Shown here piece by piece: positions 29,933-38,419 of a DNA stretch of 64,000 nt. The stretch's first letter is position 1. Every line of letters begins with the position of its first letter. Source of the stretch: Hyphomicrobiales bacterium. Lineage in GTDB: Bacteria > Pseudomonadota > Alphaproteobacteria > Rhizobiales > Rhizobiaceae. The stretch covers positions 62,001 through 126,000 of the forward strand of contig UCHD01000023.1 in NCBI GenBank assembly GCA_900472175.1. Direction: 5' to 3'. The notes beneath the pieces were generated by a model. That model was not told where the DNA came from. It did no database searches and worked only from the letters and a program-made list of their open reading frames with translations. Made by a program: the position numbers and the translations under genes.

Positions 29933-30204
29933 GTTTGAGATGGGCGCGAGAAAAGAGGTCACATTTCTTCTCAAGGGCAAAAAAGGGGGATCTGCGTAGC
30001 GGCAGGCGCGTGGCTGGCGAGAAAAGTTGAAGTCACTGGCGAATTTGAGCTTTTCGCCGCCGATTTCGAACTGTTCACTTCGTTTCAGGGCCTGTTCCGG
30101 ACCGGTGTGGCCAGGTTTGTTCAAAAAATACGCAGAAGTTGCGACAATTTGACTGGCGTGCACACGCACAAAATTTATCTCAAAAATCCCATGCAAAACG
30201 GAAT

Positions 30205-30256
30205 GCCTAAAAAATGGCCTATTTTTTAGGCGGATTGATTTTTTTTTAATCAATCC
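30205..30256. repeat. Two back-to-back perfect inverted repeats between glnII and gstI
   Basis: The first has arms GCCTAAAAAA and TTTTTTAGGC (30205-30231, 7-base loop). The second has arms GGATTGATT and AATCAATCC (30232-30256, loop of seven T). They abut with no gap. They lie 75 bases before gstI and nearly 300 bases upstream of the glnII promoter, so they fit a control role better than termination of a known gene. Confidence 0.65.
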
Positions 30257-30330
30257 GCGCAAATCGCGCCCAACTCTGTTATGGTCTCTGCAAGCAGCCC
30301 GCTGAGGTCTGTGAAAAAGGAAAAGGCACA

Positions 30331-30522
30331 ATGGCAATGATGTCTCCGGCCGATACGGCCAAGATTTTCGAGTTCCCCGCCGGTGGGCGGAAATTGGCTG
30401 GCCGCCGCTTCGAGCAGTCTGCCACGATCGCCGATATTCGCCCGAAACAGGTTCTGACCGTCGACTACAGCAACTGGTACCACGACGAAGCTGTCCGTGA
30501 GGAACAGAAGCCGAAGTCCTGA
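30331..30522 (+). CDS. gstI: Glutamine synthetase translation inhibitor GstI
   Basis: A 63-residue protein, the length reported for GstI of Rhizobium leguminosarum, which blocks translation of glnII mRNA when nitrogen is plentiful. It begins MAMMSPADTAKIFEFPAGGR, has the basic GGRKLAGRRFE stretch, and ends in a polar tail; it belongs to the DUF2735-type small proteins. AAGGAAAAGG precedes the ATG. It is divergent from glnII, the arrangement known in Rhizobium. A 9-bp hairpin (30521-30540) overlaps its stop codon. Confidence 0.88.
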   Translation: MAMMSPADTAKIFEFPAGGRKLAGRRFEQSATIADIRPKQVLTVDYSNWYHDEAVREEQKPKS

Positions 30523-30540
30523 TTGTCCTCAAGGACAATC
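30521..30540 (+). terminator. Hairpin at the gstI stop codon
   Basis: GATTGTCCT and AGGACAATC form a perfect 9-bp stem with a 2-base spacer that starts within the TGA stop. No T-run follows, so it may stabilise the mRNA 3' end or be a weak terminator. Confidence 0.45.
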
Positions 30541-30949
30541 CTGTCACCGCTGTTGCGGATACAGTTGCGCTATGCGAGTGCCATCTGCGCGGTGAAGACA
30601 TTTGCGCCGATCCCCGAGGGCCGTTGAGCCCCGCCATCTCCCGACCATTTGATCCTGAAAAGCCTGCCTCTGCCACGGTGGCTGCAGTTGCGTGCTCCGG
30701 CCGGGCGCCCGGCTGCGGGACATGACGCAGGATCATGGTTAACAATTTTTTTGACCAGACCGATGTGGCGTTATTTTAACACTTTTGGCGCAGATTCTTG
30801 AGTGAAGCTTCCGTCGAAATGGATCGCAACGCTGCTGATTCGTTGAGCGATGGAAGATTTGGCGCAATCGGCAACGGTGTTGTCAGGCGGGCGAAGATCA
30901 CTGCAGGCCGGGAGCCATAGGGGTCTCACGTTTCCCTGCGGAGCAAAGG
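30541..30949. other. Gap after gstI with no recognised gene
   Basis: About 410 bases. It contains a 14-base palindrome, GCCGGGCGCCCGGC near 30700, and an AT-rich stretch at 30735-30800 that could hold a promoter for the microORF that follows. No gene or RNA family was recognised. Confidence 0.5.
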
Positions 30950-31045
30950 ATGTTCGGCATGACGGATCACATCATGAAGACGCTCTTGAACATCATGGCT
31001 GCCCTTTCGCTGGGCTCGGCCATGGTCCTGTACATCGTTCTCTAA
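30950..31045 (+). CDS. Candidate 31-residue membrane microprotein
   Basis: ATG 30950 opens a frame for MFGMTDHIMKTLLNIMAALS continuing to a TAA at 31045. Residues 9-31 form one hydrophobic helix, and the N terminus is polar. GGAG is six bases before the ATG. It matches the common pattern of rhizobial single-span microproteins, but no family is recognised and coding cannot be proven from the window. It converges with the DUF930-like gene. Confidence 0.4.
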   Translation: MFGMTDHIMKTLLNIMAALSLGSAMVLYIVL

Positions 31046-31064
31046 CGTCACCGATAAGCGCGGT

Positions 31065-31454
31065 TCACGGATAAAGGTAGTGCGCGTCCCACTCGTCATG
31101 CGGGATGAGGTCGCCAATTTTGTAGTTGAACGACAGGACCTCGATATGGTCCGGCCCAGTGGCACATTTGTATTTCAGCTTGTACCATTCGCCCTTGCTG
31201 CGAAACACGGCACCCGGCGCCTTCAGATTATCGGCATCGACGATCGGGTCGGCGAACGTGTAGGCAATCACCTTGTCGGGCTTGAACGACGACTGGTCGG
31301 CGCTGATCTTCCACATCGCCTCGGTGTCGCATCGCTGTTCCAGGCGGGTCTGTGGGTCGAGTTTTTCGAATTGCTTGACCAGTGACTGATCCATGGCTGC
31401 TGCCGGCGCCGCAATCGCGGCTGTCAGCAAGAGCGGGCAAACAAGCCTGTTCAT
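31065..31454 (-). CDS. Periplasmic DUF930-like protein
   Basis: A 129-residue protein with a signal peptide (cleavage near AAPAAA, residue 20). The mature part has LDPQTRLEQRCDTEAM, typical of the rhizobial DUF930 family, and single cysteines at the RCDTEAM and KYKCATG motifs that could form a disulfide. The function of the family is unknown. It stands alone between a microORF and the YbaK-like gene. Confidence 0.75.
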   Translation of the reverse strand: MNRLVCPLLLTAAIAAPAAAMDQSLVKQFEKLDPQTRLEQRCDTEAMWKISADQSSFKPDKVIAYTFADPIVDADNLKAPGAVFRSKGEWYKLKYKCATGPDHIEVLSFNYKIGDLIPHDEWDAHYLYP

Positions 31455-31579
31455 TGCGTCGTCAACTCCTCGTCATTTCAGAAAGTGCAAACGGAAACGG
31501 GCGCTTCCGGTCGGAGCGCCACCGCATCCTTACGTTAACTTCAAGGAAACCTTTGTGTTCATTCAAAGGCAAAAACGGG

Positions 31580-32041
31580 CTAAACCTCGGAAACGTCGAT
31601 CCATTCCGCCGACGAAAGCAGAGCCATCCGCTCCGGATTGATCCGCACTGCTGCATGCGGAGCGCCAGCGGCGGGTACCACTTCCTCGTAGGCCCTGAGT
31701 GAAATGTCGCAATAAACCTTGTGCGGCTTGGCAAGGCCGAAGGGGCAGACGCCGCCGATGGGATGGCCTGTCTCTTCCTCGACTTCATCGAAGCCGAGCA
31801 TGCGAGCCTTGGTCGAAAACCGGGCCTTGTACTTCTTGTTGTCCAGCCGGGCATCGCCGCGCGTGACGATCAGGATCACTTCATCTGCCACTCGCAAGGC
31901 CAGCGTCTTGGCGATCTGCGCTGGCTCGACACCATGGCCCTCGGCCGCAAGTGCCACGGTGGCGGTGCTTTGCGCAAGCTCGATGACGGCGATATCGGGG
32001 GCGTGTTCGGCAAAGAACGTCTTGACGGAAGAAATGCTCAT
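31580..32041 (-). CDS. YbaK/ProX-type aminoacyl-tRNA deacylase
   Basis: The 153-residue protein is a stand-alone YbaK/EbsC domain, of the type that hydrolyses mischarged Cys-tRNA(Pro) or Ala-tRNA(Pro). Visible motifs are the substrate-site IAKTLALRVADEVILIVTRG, with the conserved lysine in AKTL, and the ETGHPIGGVCPFGL signature. Substrate preference among YbaK, ProX and related types cannot be read from sequence alone. It is a monocistronic-looking gene. Confidence 0.85.
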   Translation of the reverse strand: MSISSVKTFFAEHAPDIAVIELAQSTATVALAAEGHGVEPAQIAKTLALRVADEVILIVTRGDARLDNKKYKARFSTKARMLGFDEVEEETGHPIGGVCPFGLAKPHKVYCDISLRAYEEVVPAAGAPHAAVRINPERMALLSSAEWIDVSEV

Positions 32042-32107
32042 CGGATGGCGTAACTTTTCTGACGGGAGCCGCCCGGATGGCCCGGGCGATAGACTGCGGG
32101 TAATCTT

Positions 32108-32296
32108 TCAGTCGTCATTCGATGCGTCAAGATTTTCCGGACGTATGCCTTCCTGATCGTGTGGCAGGTAGCCATGGCTGGTGAACCAGTTGATCAGGAT
32201 CGCGGCGATCGCCTCGTCGCGGGTGTGCATGCCGGGGTGATCGGAGATGAAGGATTGAATCGCTTGTTCGATCCGCGGATCATAGATGTCGGACAT
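32108..32296 (-). CDS. Small conserved-looking protein, unknown function
   Basis: A 62-residue acidic protein starting MSDIYDPRIEQAIQSFISDH. It has no signal or membrane segment. The pattern RDEAIAAILINWFTSHGYL suggests a short helical fold. Codon use matches neighbouring genes. I do not know the family beyond having the look of short rhizobial hypotheticals. Confidence 0.6.
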   Translation of the reverse strand: MSDIYDPRIEQAIQSFISDHPGMHTRDEAIAAILINWFTSHGYLPHDQEGIRPENLDASNDD

Positions 32297-32359
32297 GATG
32301 TCTCCCGAAGAAAGGCCGTGGATGTGCCGGTGGTCAAACCGGCACGATGCCAGGATGCG

Positions 32360-32614
32360 TCAAGCTTGTTTGACGATACGGATCAGCACGAGAAGGATGA
32401 CGGCGCCGATGGTCGAATGGATAATCGCAGCCAGGATGCCGCTACCGATGCTGACGCCGAGGTAGGGAAAGAGTGTGCCGGCGATGAACGCGCCGATAAT
32501 GCCGATGACAATATTCCCGATCAGGCCGAAGCCGAAACCCGAAACGATCAAGCCTGCCAGCCAGCCGGCAATGGCGCCGACAATAAGAAAGACAACAATG
32601 CTCTCGATACCCAT
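32360..32614 (-). CDS. GlsB/YeaQ/YmgE family small membrane protein
   Basis: From ATG 32614 the protein has 84 residues in three hydrophobic, glycine-rich helices (VGAIAGWLAG, GLIGNIVIGIIGAFIAG, ILAAIIHSTIGAVILLVLI). This is the pattern of the transglycosylase-associated YeaQ/YmgE family, often stress-induced. A longer frame upstream is discarded because it would add unrelated sequence that includes a repeat element. Confidence 0.85.
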   Translation of the reverse strand: MGIESIVVFLIVGAIAGWLAGLIVSGFGFGLIGNIVIGIIGAFIAGTLFPYLGVSIGSGILAAIIHSTIGAVILLVLIRIVKQA

Positions 32615-32729
32615 GGATGGTTCCTTTCCGTTGTATCTTGGAGAGAAACTAGTGCAGGAACCGGTTCGCGATAAGAGGAGGTTTTCAAAAATATAGGCGA
32701 TTCCAACGCCCAAGCGGCAAATTAGCGGA

Positions 32730-32850
32730 CTGCCCCTCACCCTAGCCCTCTCCCCGCGGGCGGGGAGAGGGGATGACGGAGTTTGCCGCTTGTCCCTTCT
32801 CCCCGTTTCGACGGGGAGAAGGTGCCTGTTAGGGCGGATGAGGGGCGCTT
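32730..32850. repeat. Rhizobial intergenic repeat element (RIME-like), copy 1
   Basis: The element has two perfect hairpins. The first has 12-base arms CCCTCTCCCCGC/GCGGGGAGAGGG (32746-32771). The second has arms CCTTCTCCCCGT/ACGGGGAGAAGG around a TTCG loop (32795-32822). It ends in GATGAGGGGCG. The same CTTCTCCCC/GGGGAGAAG arms recur near 38.5 kb. Such mosaic elements are common between rhizobial genes. Confidence 0.8.
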
Positions 32851-32870
32851 TTGCTGGATCAACGGACAGT

Positions 32871-34163
32871 TTAGACGATGCCGCCGCCGCCACTCTTTGA
32901 TGCCGGCCGTTCGCCGGAAACCTTGGCGCGGTAACCGCTGGCCCGGTAGGCGGCAACCGGCGCGATGGCGCCGCCGGCCTCGTAGCGGGACATGGCCAGG
33001 ATCGGCTCGACATGCGTGCGGAACGCCGCCTTCAGCGTTTCCGTGGCCATCAGCGCGTCGTTGCCGTCCTGATAGCCTTCAAGCGCCTTGCGATCGACCA
33101 GCAGTGCCTGCGCATAGGCACGGCTGACTTCGGTCGCCGAGTTCATCAGGCTCTCGATCGGGTCGGTGACATTGTGGCTCTGGTCGAGCATGTGCATCGG
33201 CGCAAAGCCGTCTGCCTTGCGCGTTTCCGCATCGACCAGTTCGTTGAAGACGAGGAACAGCCGGTAGGGATCGATCGAGCCTGTATCCAGGTCGTCATCA
33301 CCATATTTCGAATCGTTGAAGTGGAAGCCGCCGAGCTTCTTGAACTGGATCAGCCGGGCAACGATCATCTCGATATTGACGTTCGGCGCATGATGGCCGA
33401 GATCGACTAGGCAATGTGCCTTGGGGCCGAGTTCCTGGGCGATCAGGTAGTTGGTGCCCCAGTCCTGCACGACGGTCGAATAGAAGGCGGGTTCGAACAT
33501 CTTGTGTTCGGAAAAGATCTTCCAGTCGTCCGGCAGGCCCTTGTAGATGGCCTTCATCGCCTCGAGATAACGCTCGAAGCTCTTGGTGAAATTGCTCTGG
33601 CCGGGGAAGTTGGAGCCGTCGCCTACCCACACAGTCAGTGCCTTGGAGCCGAGCGCCTTGCCAATTGCGATACACTCGAGATTGTGATCAACGGCCTGCT
33701 GCCGGGTTGCCGCATCGGCATGGCTGAGCGAGCCGAATTTGTAAGAATGCGTCTGATCGGCCGCATCGGAAAAGGTGTTGGAGTTCATCGCGTCGAAGCC
33801 GAGGCCCAGTGCGTTGCCCTTTTCCTTAAGCTCATCAAGGTCGTCGACCTTGTCCCACGGGATATGCAGCGAGACCGTCGGCGTCGCCTTGGTCAGTTGC
33901 TGGATGACCGAGCAATCCTCGATCTTGTCGAAGATATTGCGTGGTTCGCCGGTGCCGGGAAAGCGGGCAAAGCGGGTGCCACCGGTGCCAACGCCCCAGG
34001 ATGGAACGGCCACTCCGTAAGCAGATACTTTCGCTTTGATCGTGCTGATATCGATGCCCCGGCGCGCCAGCTGCGTCCCGAGATGGTCATAGTCGGCCTT
34101 CAGATCGGCAAGGCGCGCGGCATTGTCGGCGTCGATGACGTCTTGTGTGATCATCCGTGTCAT
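32871..34163 (-). CDS. rhaI: L-rhamnose isomerase RhaI (rhizobial type)
   Basis: Converts L-rhamnose to L-rhamnulose. From ATG 34163 it has 430 residues, the size of R. leguminosarum RhaI, starting MTRMITQDVIDADNAARLAD. Metal and substrate residues appear in SLHIPWDKVDD, WVGDGSNFPGQ, FSEHKMFEPAFYST, VDLGHHAPNVNIEMI and GFHFNDSKYGDDD of the TIM-barrel fold. A longer open frame in rhaD upstream is rejected. It follows rhaD by 13 bases, so rhaDI form an operon. Confidence 0.95.
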   Translation of the reverse strand: MTRMITQDVIDADNAARLADLKADYDHLGTQLARRGIDISTIKAKVSAYGVAVPSWGVGTGGTRFARFPGTGEPRNIFDKIEDCSVIQQLTKATPTVSLHIPWDKVDDLDELKEKGNALGLGFDAMNSNTFSDAADQTHSYKFGSLSHADAATRQQAVDHNLECIAIGKALGSKALTVWVGDGSNFPGQSNFTKSFERYLEAMKAIYKGLPDDWKIFSEHKMFEPAFYSTVVQDWGTNYLIAQELGPKAHCLVDLGHHAPNVNIEMIVARLIQFKKLGGFHFNDSKYGDDDLDTGSIDPYRLFLVFNELVDAETRKADGFAPMHMLDQSHNVTDPIESLMNSATEVSRAYAQALLVDRKALEGYQDGNDALMATETLKAAFRTHVEPILAMSRYEAGGAIAPVAAYRASGYRAKVSGERPASKSGGGGIV

Positions 34164-34176
34164 GTCGTTCTCCGGA

Positions 34177-36276
34177 TCAGCGTGTGAACGACTGGGCATT
34201 GCCCGCATCGACATTGATGATGTTGCCGGTCGATTTGGCCGACATGTCGGAAGCGAGGAAGTAGATCGCTTCGGCAATGTCTTCAGGGAAGACGCTGAGC
34301 TTCAGCATCGACCGCTCGCGGTACATCGCCTCCAGCCCTTCCATGTCCGTCTTGTAGACGGCGGCGCGCTGTTCCTTCCACTCGCCGCTCCAGATCTTCG
34401 AGCCGCGCAGAACGGCATCCGGGTTGACGACATTGACGCGGATCTGCGCGGATGCGCCTTCGAGCGCCAGGCAACGGGCGAGATGAATCTCGGCGGCTTT
34501 CGCCGTGCAATAGGCGGATGCGCCGGGGGAAGCGGCAAGGCCATTCTTGGAGGCGACGAAGACGACATTGCCGCCGGCCTTCTGGTTGCGGAAGATACGG
34601 AAGGCTTCGCGCGACACCAGGAAATATCCGGTGGCGAGAATGTCCATGTTCTTGTTCCACAGCGAAAGCGTCGTGTCTTCGATCGGCGCGGAGGAGGCGA
34701 GACCGGCATTGGAAACGAGAATGTCGAGACCGCCAAATTCGAGAAGCGTGTCGGCAAAGCTCTTTTCGACGGCGGCTTCATCGGTGACGTTCATGGTGAC
34801 AGCGCGGACGAAATCCTTGCCGTAGCGGCCGCCGAGTTCGCCGAGCGCCGAGGCAAGTGCGGTCTCGTCGATATCGGCAAGCACGACGCAGGCGCCTTCC
34901 TGCATCAGGCGGTGGGCTGTCGCCTTGCCGATGCCGCCGGCGCCGCCGGTGACCAGCGCGATCTTGCCCGCCAGCATTTTTGGCTTCGGCATGCGCTGAA
35001 GCTTGGCTTCCTCAAGCAGCCAGTATTCGATATCGAAGGCTTCCTGTTCCGGCAGGCCGACATAGGTCGAGACGCCGGATGCGCCGCGCATGACATTGAT
35101 GGCGTTGACGTAGAATTCGCCGGAAATACGGGCCGTTGCCTTGTCCTTGGCAAAGGTGATCATGCCAACGCCGGGGATGAGATAGACGACCGCATTTGGG
35201 TCGCGCATGGCAGGGCTGTTGCTGCGCTTGCAGCGTTCGTAATAGGCGGCATAACCGGCGCGGTATTCGGCGATCGCGGCTTCAAGGCCAGCGAGGGTCT
35301 TGTCGATGTCCGGATTGGCCGGATCGAAATCGATCACCAGCGGGCAGATCTTGGTGCGCAGGAAATGGTCCGGGCAGGACGTGCCAAGTGCCGCCAGCGG
35401 CTCGAGGTTTTTCGATGTGACGAAATCAAGCACGGCCTGGCTATCGTCGAAATGGCCGAGCTTGCGTTCGTCGGCGCTGATCATGCCGCGAATGACTGGC
35501 ATCAGCTTTTGCGCGATGGTACGGCGGTCGGCTGCTGGCAGAACAGGTTTGACCGCGCCGCCGAAGGCCGGAACCGTGTTTTCCGTCTCGAACCACGCAA
35601 TCGCCTTGTTAATAATCTCGACGGTGGTCTCGTAGGCTTCCTTGGCGGTGTCGCCCCATGTGAAGAGGCCATGGCTTTCAAGAATGAGGCCGCGTGCGTT
35701 CGGGTTTTCAGCGCAGAATTTCGAAAGCCAAAGGCCAAGCTCAAAGCCGGGGCGCTTCCAGGGCAGCCAGCCGATATCGGCGCCAAAGATTTTCTGGGTC
35801 AATTCCCGGCTGTTCTTCGATGCGGCAATGGCGATGATCGCGTCCGGGTGCATGTGATCGACATGCTTCTTCGGTACATAGGCGTGCAGCGGCGTATCGA
35901 TCGAAGCGGCGCGCGGATTGAGGTTGAAGGTGCAATGCGGCAGGTAGCCGACCATTTCGTCTTCATGCTCGAGGCCACGATAGAGGCCCTTCAGCGCCTC
36001 CAGCTTCTCCATATAGAGTGTCGAAAAACCGTCCATCTTGATGGTGCCGACGTCGCCGCCGGAGCCCTTGACCCAGAGAACTTCGACTGTGCCGCCGCCG
36101 AGAGGGTCTTTTTCCATGACCTTGGCGGAGGTGTTGCCGCCGCCGTAATTGGTGATGCGCTTGTCGGAACCGAGCAGGTTGGAACGATAGAGAAGCCGTT
36201 CCGGCTCGCTCATCGCGGTTGCCTTGGCGTCATCCCAGAGATTGGCAAGGCGCGAGCCTTGTTGCTTGTCGAGCAT
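34177..36276 (-). CDS. rhaD: Bifunctional rhamnulose-1-phosphate aldolase / alcohol dehydrogenase RhaD
   Basis: A 699-residue fusion. Residues 1-410 form a class II aldolase domain (GGGNTSAKVMEKDPLGG, LPHCTFNLNPRAASIDTPLH with metal histidines), which splits rhamnulose-1-phosphate into DHAP and L-lactaldehyde. Residues 430-699 are a short-chain dehydrogenase (ALVTGGAGGIGKATA, VSNAGLASS, catalytic Tyr-x3-Lys in AYCTAKAAE), which probably oxidises or reduces lactaldehyde. This fusion is standard for rhizobial RhaD. It is divergent from rhaR across a large inverted repeat. Confidence 0.96.
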   Translation of the reverse strand: MLDKQQGSRLANLWDDAKATAMSEPERLLYRSNLLGSDKRITNYGGGNTSAKVMEKDPLGGGTVEVLWVKGSGGDVGTIKMDGFSTLYMEKLEALKGLYRGLEHEDEMVGYLPHCTFNLNPRAASIDTPLHAYVPKKHVDHMHPDAIIAIAASKNSRELTQKIFGADIGWLPWKRPGFELGLWLSKFCAENPNARGLILESHGLFTWGDTAKEAYETTVEIINKAIAWFETENTVPAFGGAVKPVLPAADRRTIAQKLMPVIRGMISADERKLGHFDDSQAVLDFVTSKNLEPLAALGTSCPDHFLRTKICPLVIDFDPANPDIDKTLAGLEAAIAEYRAGYAAYYERCKRSNSPAMRDPNAVVYLIPGVGMITFAKDKATARISGEFYVNAINVMRGASGVSTYVGLPEQEAFDIEYWLLEEAKLQRMPKPKMLAGKIALVTGGAGGIGKATAHRLMQEGACVVLADIDETALASALGELGGRYGKDFVRAVTMNVTDEAAVEKSFADTLLEFGGLDILVSNAGLASSAPIEDTTLSLWNKNMDILATGYFLVSREAFRIFRNQKAGGNVVFVASKNGLAASPGASAYCTAKAAEIHLARCLALEGASAQIRVNVVNPDAVLRGSKIWSGEWKEQRAAVYKTDMEGLEAMYRERSMLKLSVFPEDIAEAIYFLASDMSAKSTGNIINVDAGNAQSFTR

Positions 36277-36386
36277 CGATCATTCCTCCCGGTCAATTCC
36301 GCGCCGTTCCGCTGGATTTCGCGGGGTAAAAAGCGCATTCGTTGCGATCAGATCACACAAAGATCAGCCGCATGTCAATCAGAAAC

Positions 36387-36441
36387 GATCAAAAACAATC
36401 ATATTGCACTGCACAATGAAAAAATATGATTGTTTGTGATT
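36387..36441. promoter_or_regulatory. Probable RhaR operator between rhaD and rhaR
   Basis: Left arm 36387-36405 and right arm 36423-36441 are inverted copies matching in 17 of 19 positions, with an 11-base perfect core (ACAATCATATT/AATATGATTGT) and a 17-base spacer. A DeoR-type repressor such as RhaR would fit repeated half-sites of this kind. The repeat sits 49 bases before rhaR and about 110 bases before rhaD, so it could control both. Confidence 0.7.
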
Positions 36442-36489
36442 GACAATGCGCGGTCGTGATGGAAGCATAGACAATATTGGAGGAGCCTA

Positions 36490-37302
36490 ATGCACGAGAA
36501 AGAGCGACACAGGATCATTCTGTCAGCTGTCCAGGACAAGCCGGTCATCACCGTGCCTGAACTGGTCGATCTGACCGATAGTTCTGAAGCGACGATCCGC
36601 AGGGATATCGCAGCGCTGCATGTGCAGAAACGTCTGCGCCGGGTGCGCGGCGGTGCTGAAGCGATCAATCCCCCGCAGTTCGTCGGTCTTGCCGGCCGTC
36701 CGTTCAGTGTCAACGAGGGCTTGCATGCCCGCCAGAAGCAGGCGATTGCCAAGGAAGCCGTGGCGCTCTGTCAGGATGGCGAGCCGATCATTATCAATGG
36801 CGGCACCACGACATTCCAGATGGTGCATTTCCTCGCCAATCGCCGGATGCAGGTTTTTACAAACTCTTTCCCGATTGCCGAGCACCTGCTCAAGCACTCG
36901 AAGAATACCGTGATGCTGTCGGGCGGCACGATCTATCGCGAGCAGAACATCATCCTAAGCCCCTTCGATAATGACGTGACGCGCAATTTCTATGCGCGCC
37001 GCATGTTCATGGGGGCGCAAGGGCTGGGTCCGCTCGGTCTGATGGAAGGCGACCCGCTGCTCATCCAGGCGGAGCAGAAGCTGATCGACCAGGCGGATGA
37101 ACTCGTTGTCCTGATCGACTCGTCGAAATTTCACAAGCGTTCCAGCCTCATTCTCTGCGGGCTGAAGCGCATTACTACGGTGATCACGGATTCGGGCATC
37201 GAGGACCGGCATGTCCAGATGCTCGAAGATGCAGGCGTCGGCTTGGTTATCGCCAATACGCGGTCCGGCATTGTTGAAGAGAATGCTTCCTCGTCGGCGT
37301 AA
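36490..37302 (+). CDS. rhaR: DeoR-family regulator of rhamnose catabolism RhaR
   Basis: The 270-residue protein has the N-terminal DeoR helix-turn-helix (residues 3-58; LVDLTDSSEATIRRDIAALH). The sugar-phosphate effector domain follows, with GGTTTFQMVHFLANR and SKFHKRSSLILCGL motifs. GGAGGAG lies four bases before the ATG. It begins the rhaRSTPQUK operon and is divergent from rhaDI. By family it should be a repressor released by a rhamnose-derived phosphate; the exact inducer is inference. Confidence 0.94.
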   Translation: MHEKERHRIILSAVQDKPVITVPELVDLTDSSEATIRRDIAALHVQKRLRRVRGGAEAINPPQFVGLAGRPFSVNEGLHARQKQAIAKEAVALCQDGEPIIINGGTTTFQMVHFLANRRMQVFTNSFPIAEHLLKHSKNTVMLSGGTIYREQNIILSPFDNDVTRNFYARRMFMGAQGLGPLGLMEGDPLLIQAEQKLIDQADELVVLIDSSKFHKRSSLILCGLKRITTVITDSGIEDRHVQMLEDAGVGLVIANTRSGIVEENASSSA

Positions 37303-37424
37303 GGCCGGCGGGAGGAGGGGAGTGGGAACCGCCGATGGCTTCAAGCCGGCTGGCAAAGTTTTGAGAGCATACGGCCGAATGAACGCGATCATTGTGACCG
37401 CGCGGCCTCTGGGAGGAGAACGTC

Positions 37425-38414
37425 ATGAAAATTTTCAAGGCATTGATGGTCACGACAGCGGTTTCGCTGGTACTGATGACAAACGCCGCGCATGCGGAAA
37501 ACAAGAAGATCGCCCTCGTCGTCAAGGCGCTCGGCATCGGCTTCTTTGAAGCCGCCAACAAGGGTGCGCAGGAAGCCGCCAAGGAACTCGGCGATGTCGA
37601 GGTGATCTACACCGGCCCGACGACGACGACGGCCGAAGGCCAGATCGAAGTCATCAACTCGCTGATCGCCCAGAAGGTCGATGCGATCGCCGTGTCCGCC
37701 AACGACACCGACGCCCTGGTTCCGGCGCTGAAGAAGGCCATGGACCGCGGCATCAAGGTTATTTCCTGGGATTCAGGCGTTGCCAAGGACGGCCGTTCGA
37801 TGCACCTGAACCCGTCGTCCAGCCCGTTGATCGGCAATATGATCATCAAGCTTGCCGCCGACCAGCTGCCGGATGGCGGTGACGTCGCCGTTCTCTCTGC
37901 AACGGCCACCTCGACCAACCAGAACACCTGGATCGAGGAAATGAAGAAGGTTCAGGGCAACTATAAAGGCATCAACGTCGTTGCCACCGTTTACGGTGAT
38001 GACCTTGCCGACAAGTCCTATCGCGAAACGCAGGGCCTCATCCAGTCCTACCCGAACCTGAAGGCGATCATCGCTCCGACCTCCGTCGGCATCGTTGCTG
38101 CAGCCCAGGCCGTTGAAGACGCAGGCAAGGTTGGCCAGATCAACGTCACCGGTCTCGGCCTTCCCTCGGAAATGGCTGGCCACGTCAAGGCCGGTTCGTC
38201 GAAGTCCTTCGCCATCTGGAACCCGATCGACCTCGGCTATTCCGCCACCATGATCGCCTATGACCTGATCGGTGGCGCGGAAGCAAAGCCGGGCGCCGAA
38301 CTGAAGATGGGCCGCATGGGCACCGTCAAGCTCGACGACAACAACGAAGGCGCCATGGCCGACCCGTTCGTCTACGATGCCAAGAACGTCGAAGAGTTCG
38401 CCAAGATCTTCTGA
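37425..38414 (+). CDS. rhaS: Rhamnose ABC transporter substrate-binding protein RhaS
   Basis: Periplasmic binding protein of the ribose-type family, 329 residues. Signal peptide with predicted cleavage after NAAHA (residue 24). The type I fold starts with IALVVKALGIGFFEAANKGA, and DAIAVSANDTDALVPALKKA contributes ligand contacts. GGGAGGAG precedes the ATG. A RIME-like repeat separates it from rhaT, which might help keep RhaS mRNA more abundant than the membrane subunits, as seen for other binding proteins (inference). Confidence 0.95.
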   Translation: MKIFKALMVTTAVSLVLMTNAAHAENKKIALVVKALGIGFFEAANKGAQEAAKELGDVEVIYTGPTTTTAEGQIEVINSLIAQKVDAIAVSANDTDALVPALKKAMDRGIKVISWDSGVAKDGRSMHLNPSSSPLIGNMIIKLAADQLPDGGDVAVLSATATSTNQNTWIEEMKKVQGNYKGINVVATVYGDDLADKSYRETQGLIQSYPNLKAIIAPTSVGIVAAAQAVEDAGKVGQINVTGLGLPSEMAGHVKAGSSKSFAIWNPIDLGYSATMIAYDLIGGAEAKPGAELKMGRMGTVKLDDNNEGAMADPFVYDAKNVEEFAKIF

Positions 38415-38419
38415 GGGTT

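Noticed and set aside
30155-30172. Possible NtrC enhancer in the glnII-gstI gap (GTGCAC-rich stretch)
   Set aside because: The sequence GCGTGCACACGCAC is suggestive but does not fit the spacing of the NtrC consensus well enough to call.
34123-36429. 768-codon plus-strand frame opposite rhaD
   Set aside because: Shadow of rhaD; no domain features and rhaD is well supported.
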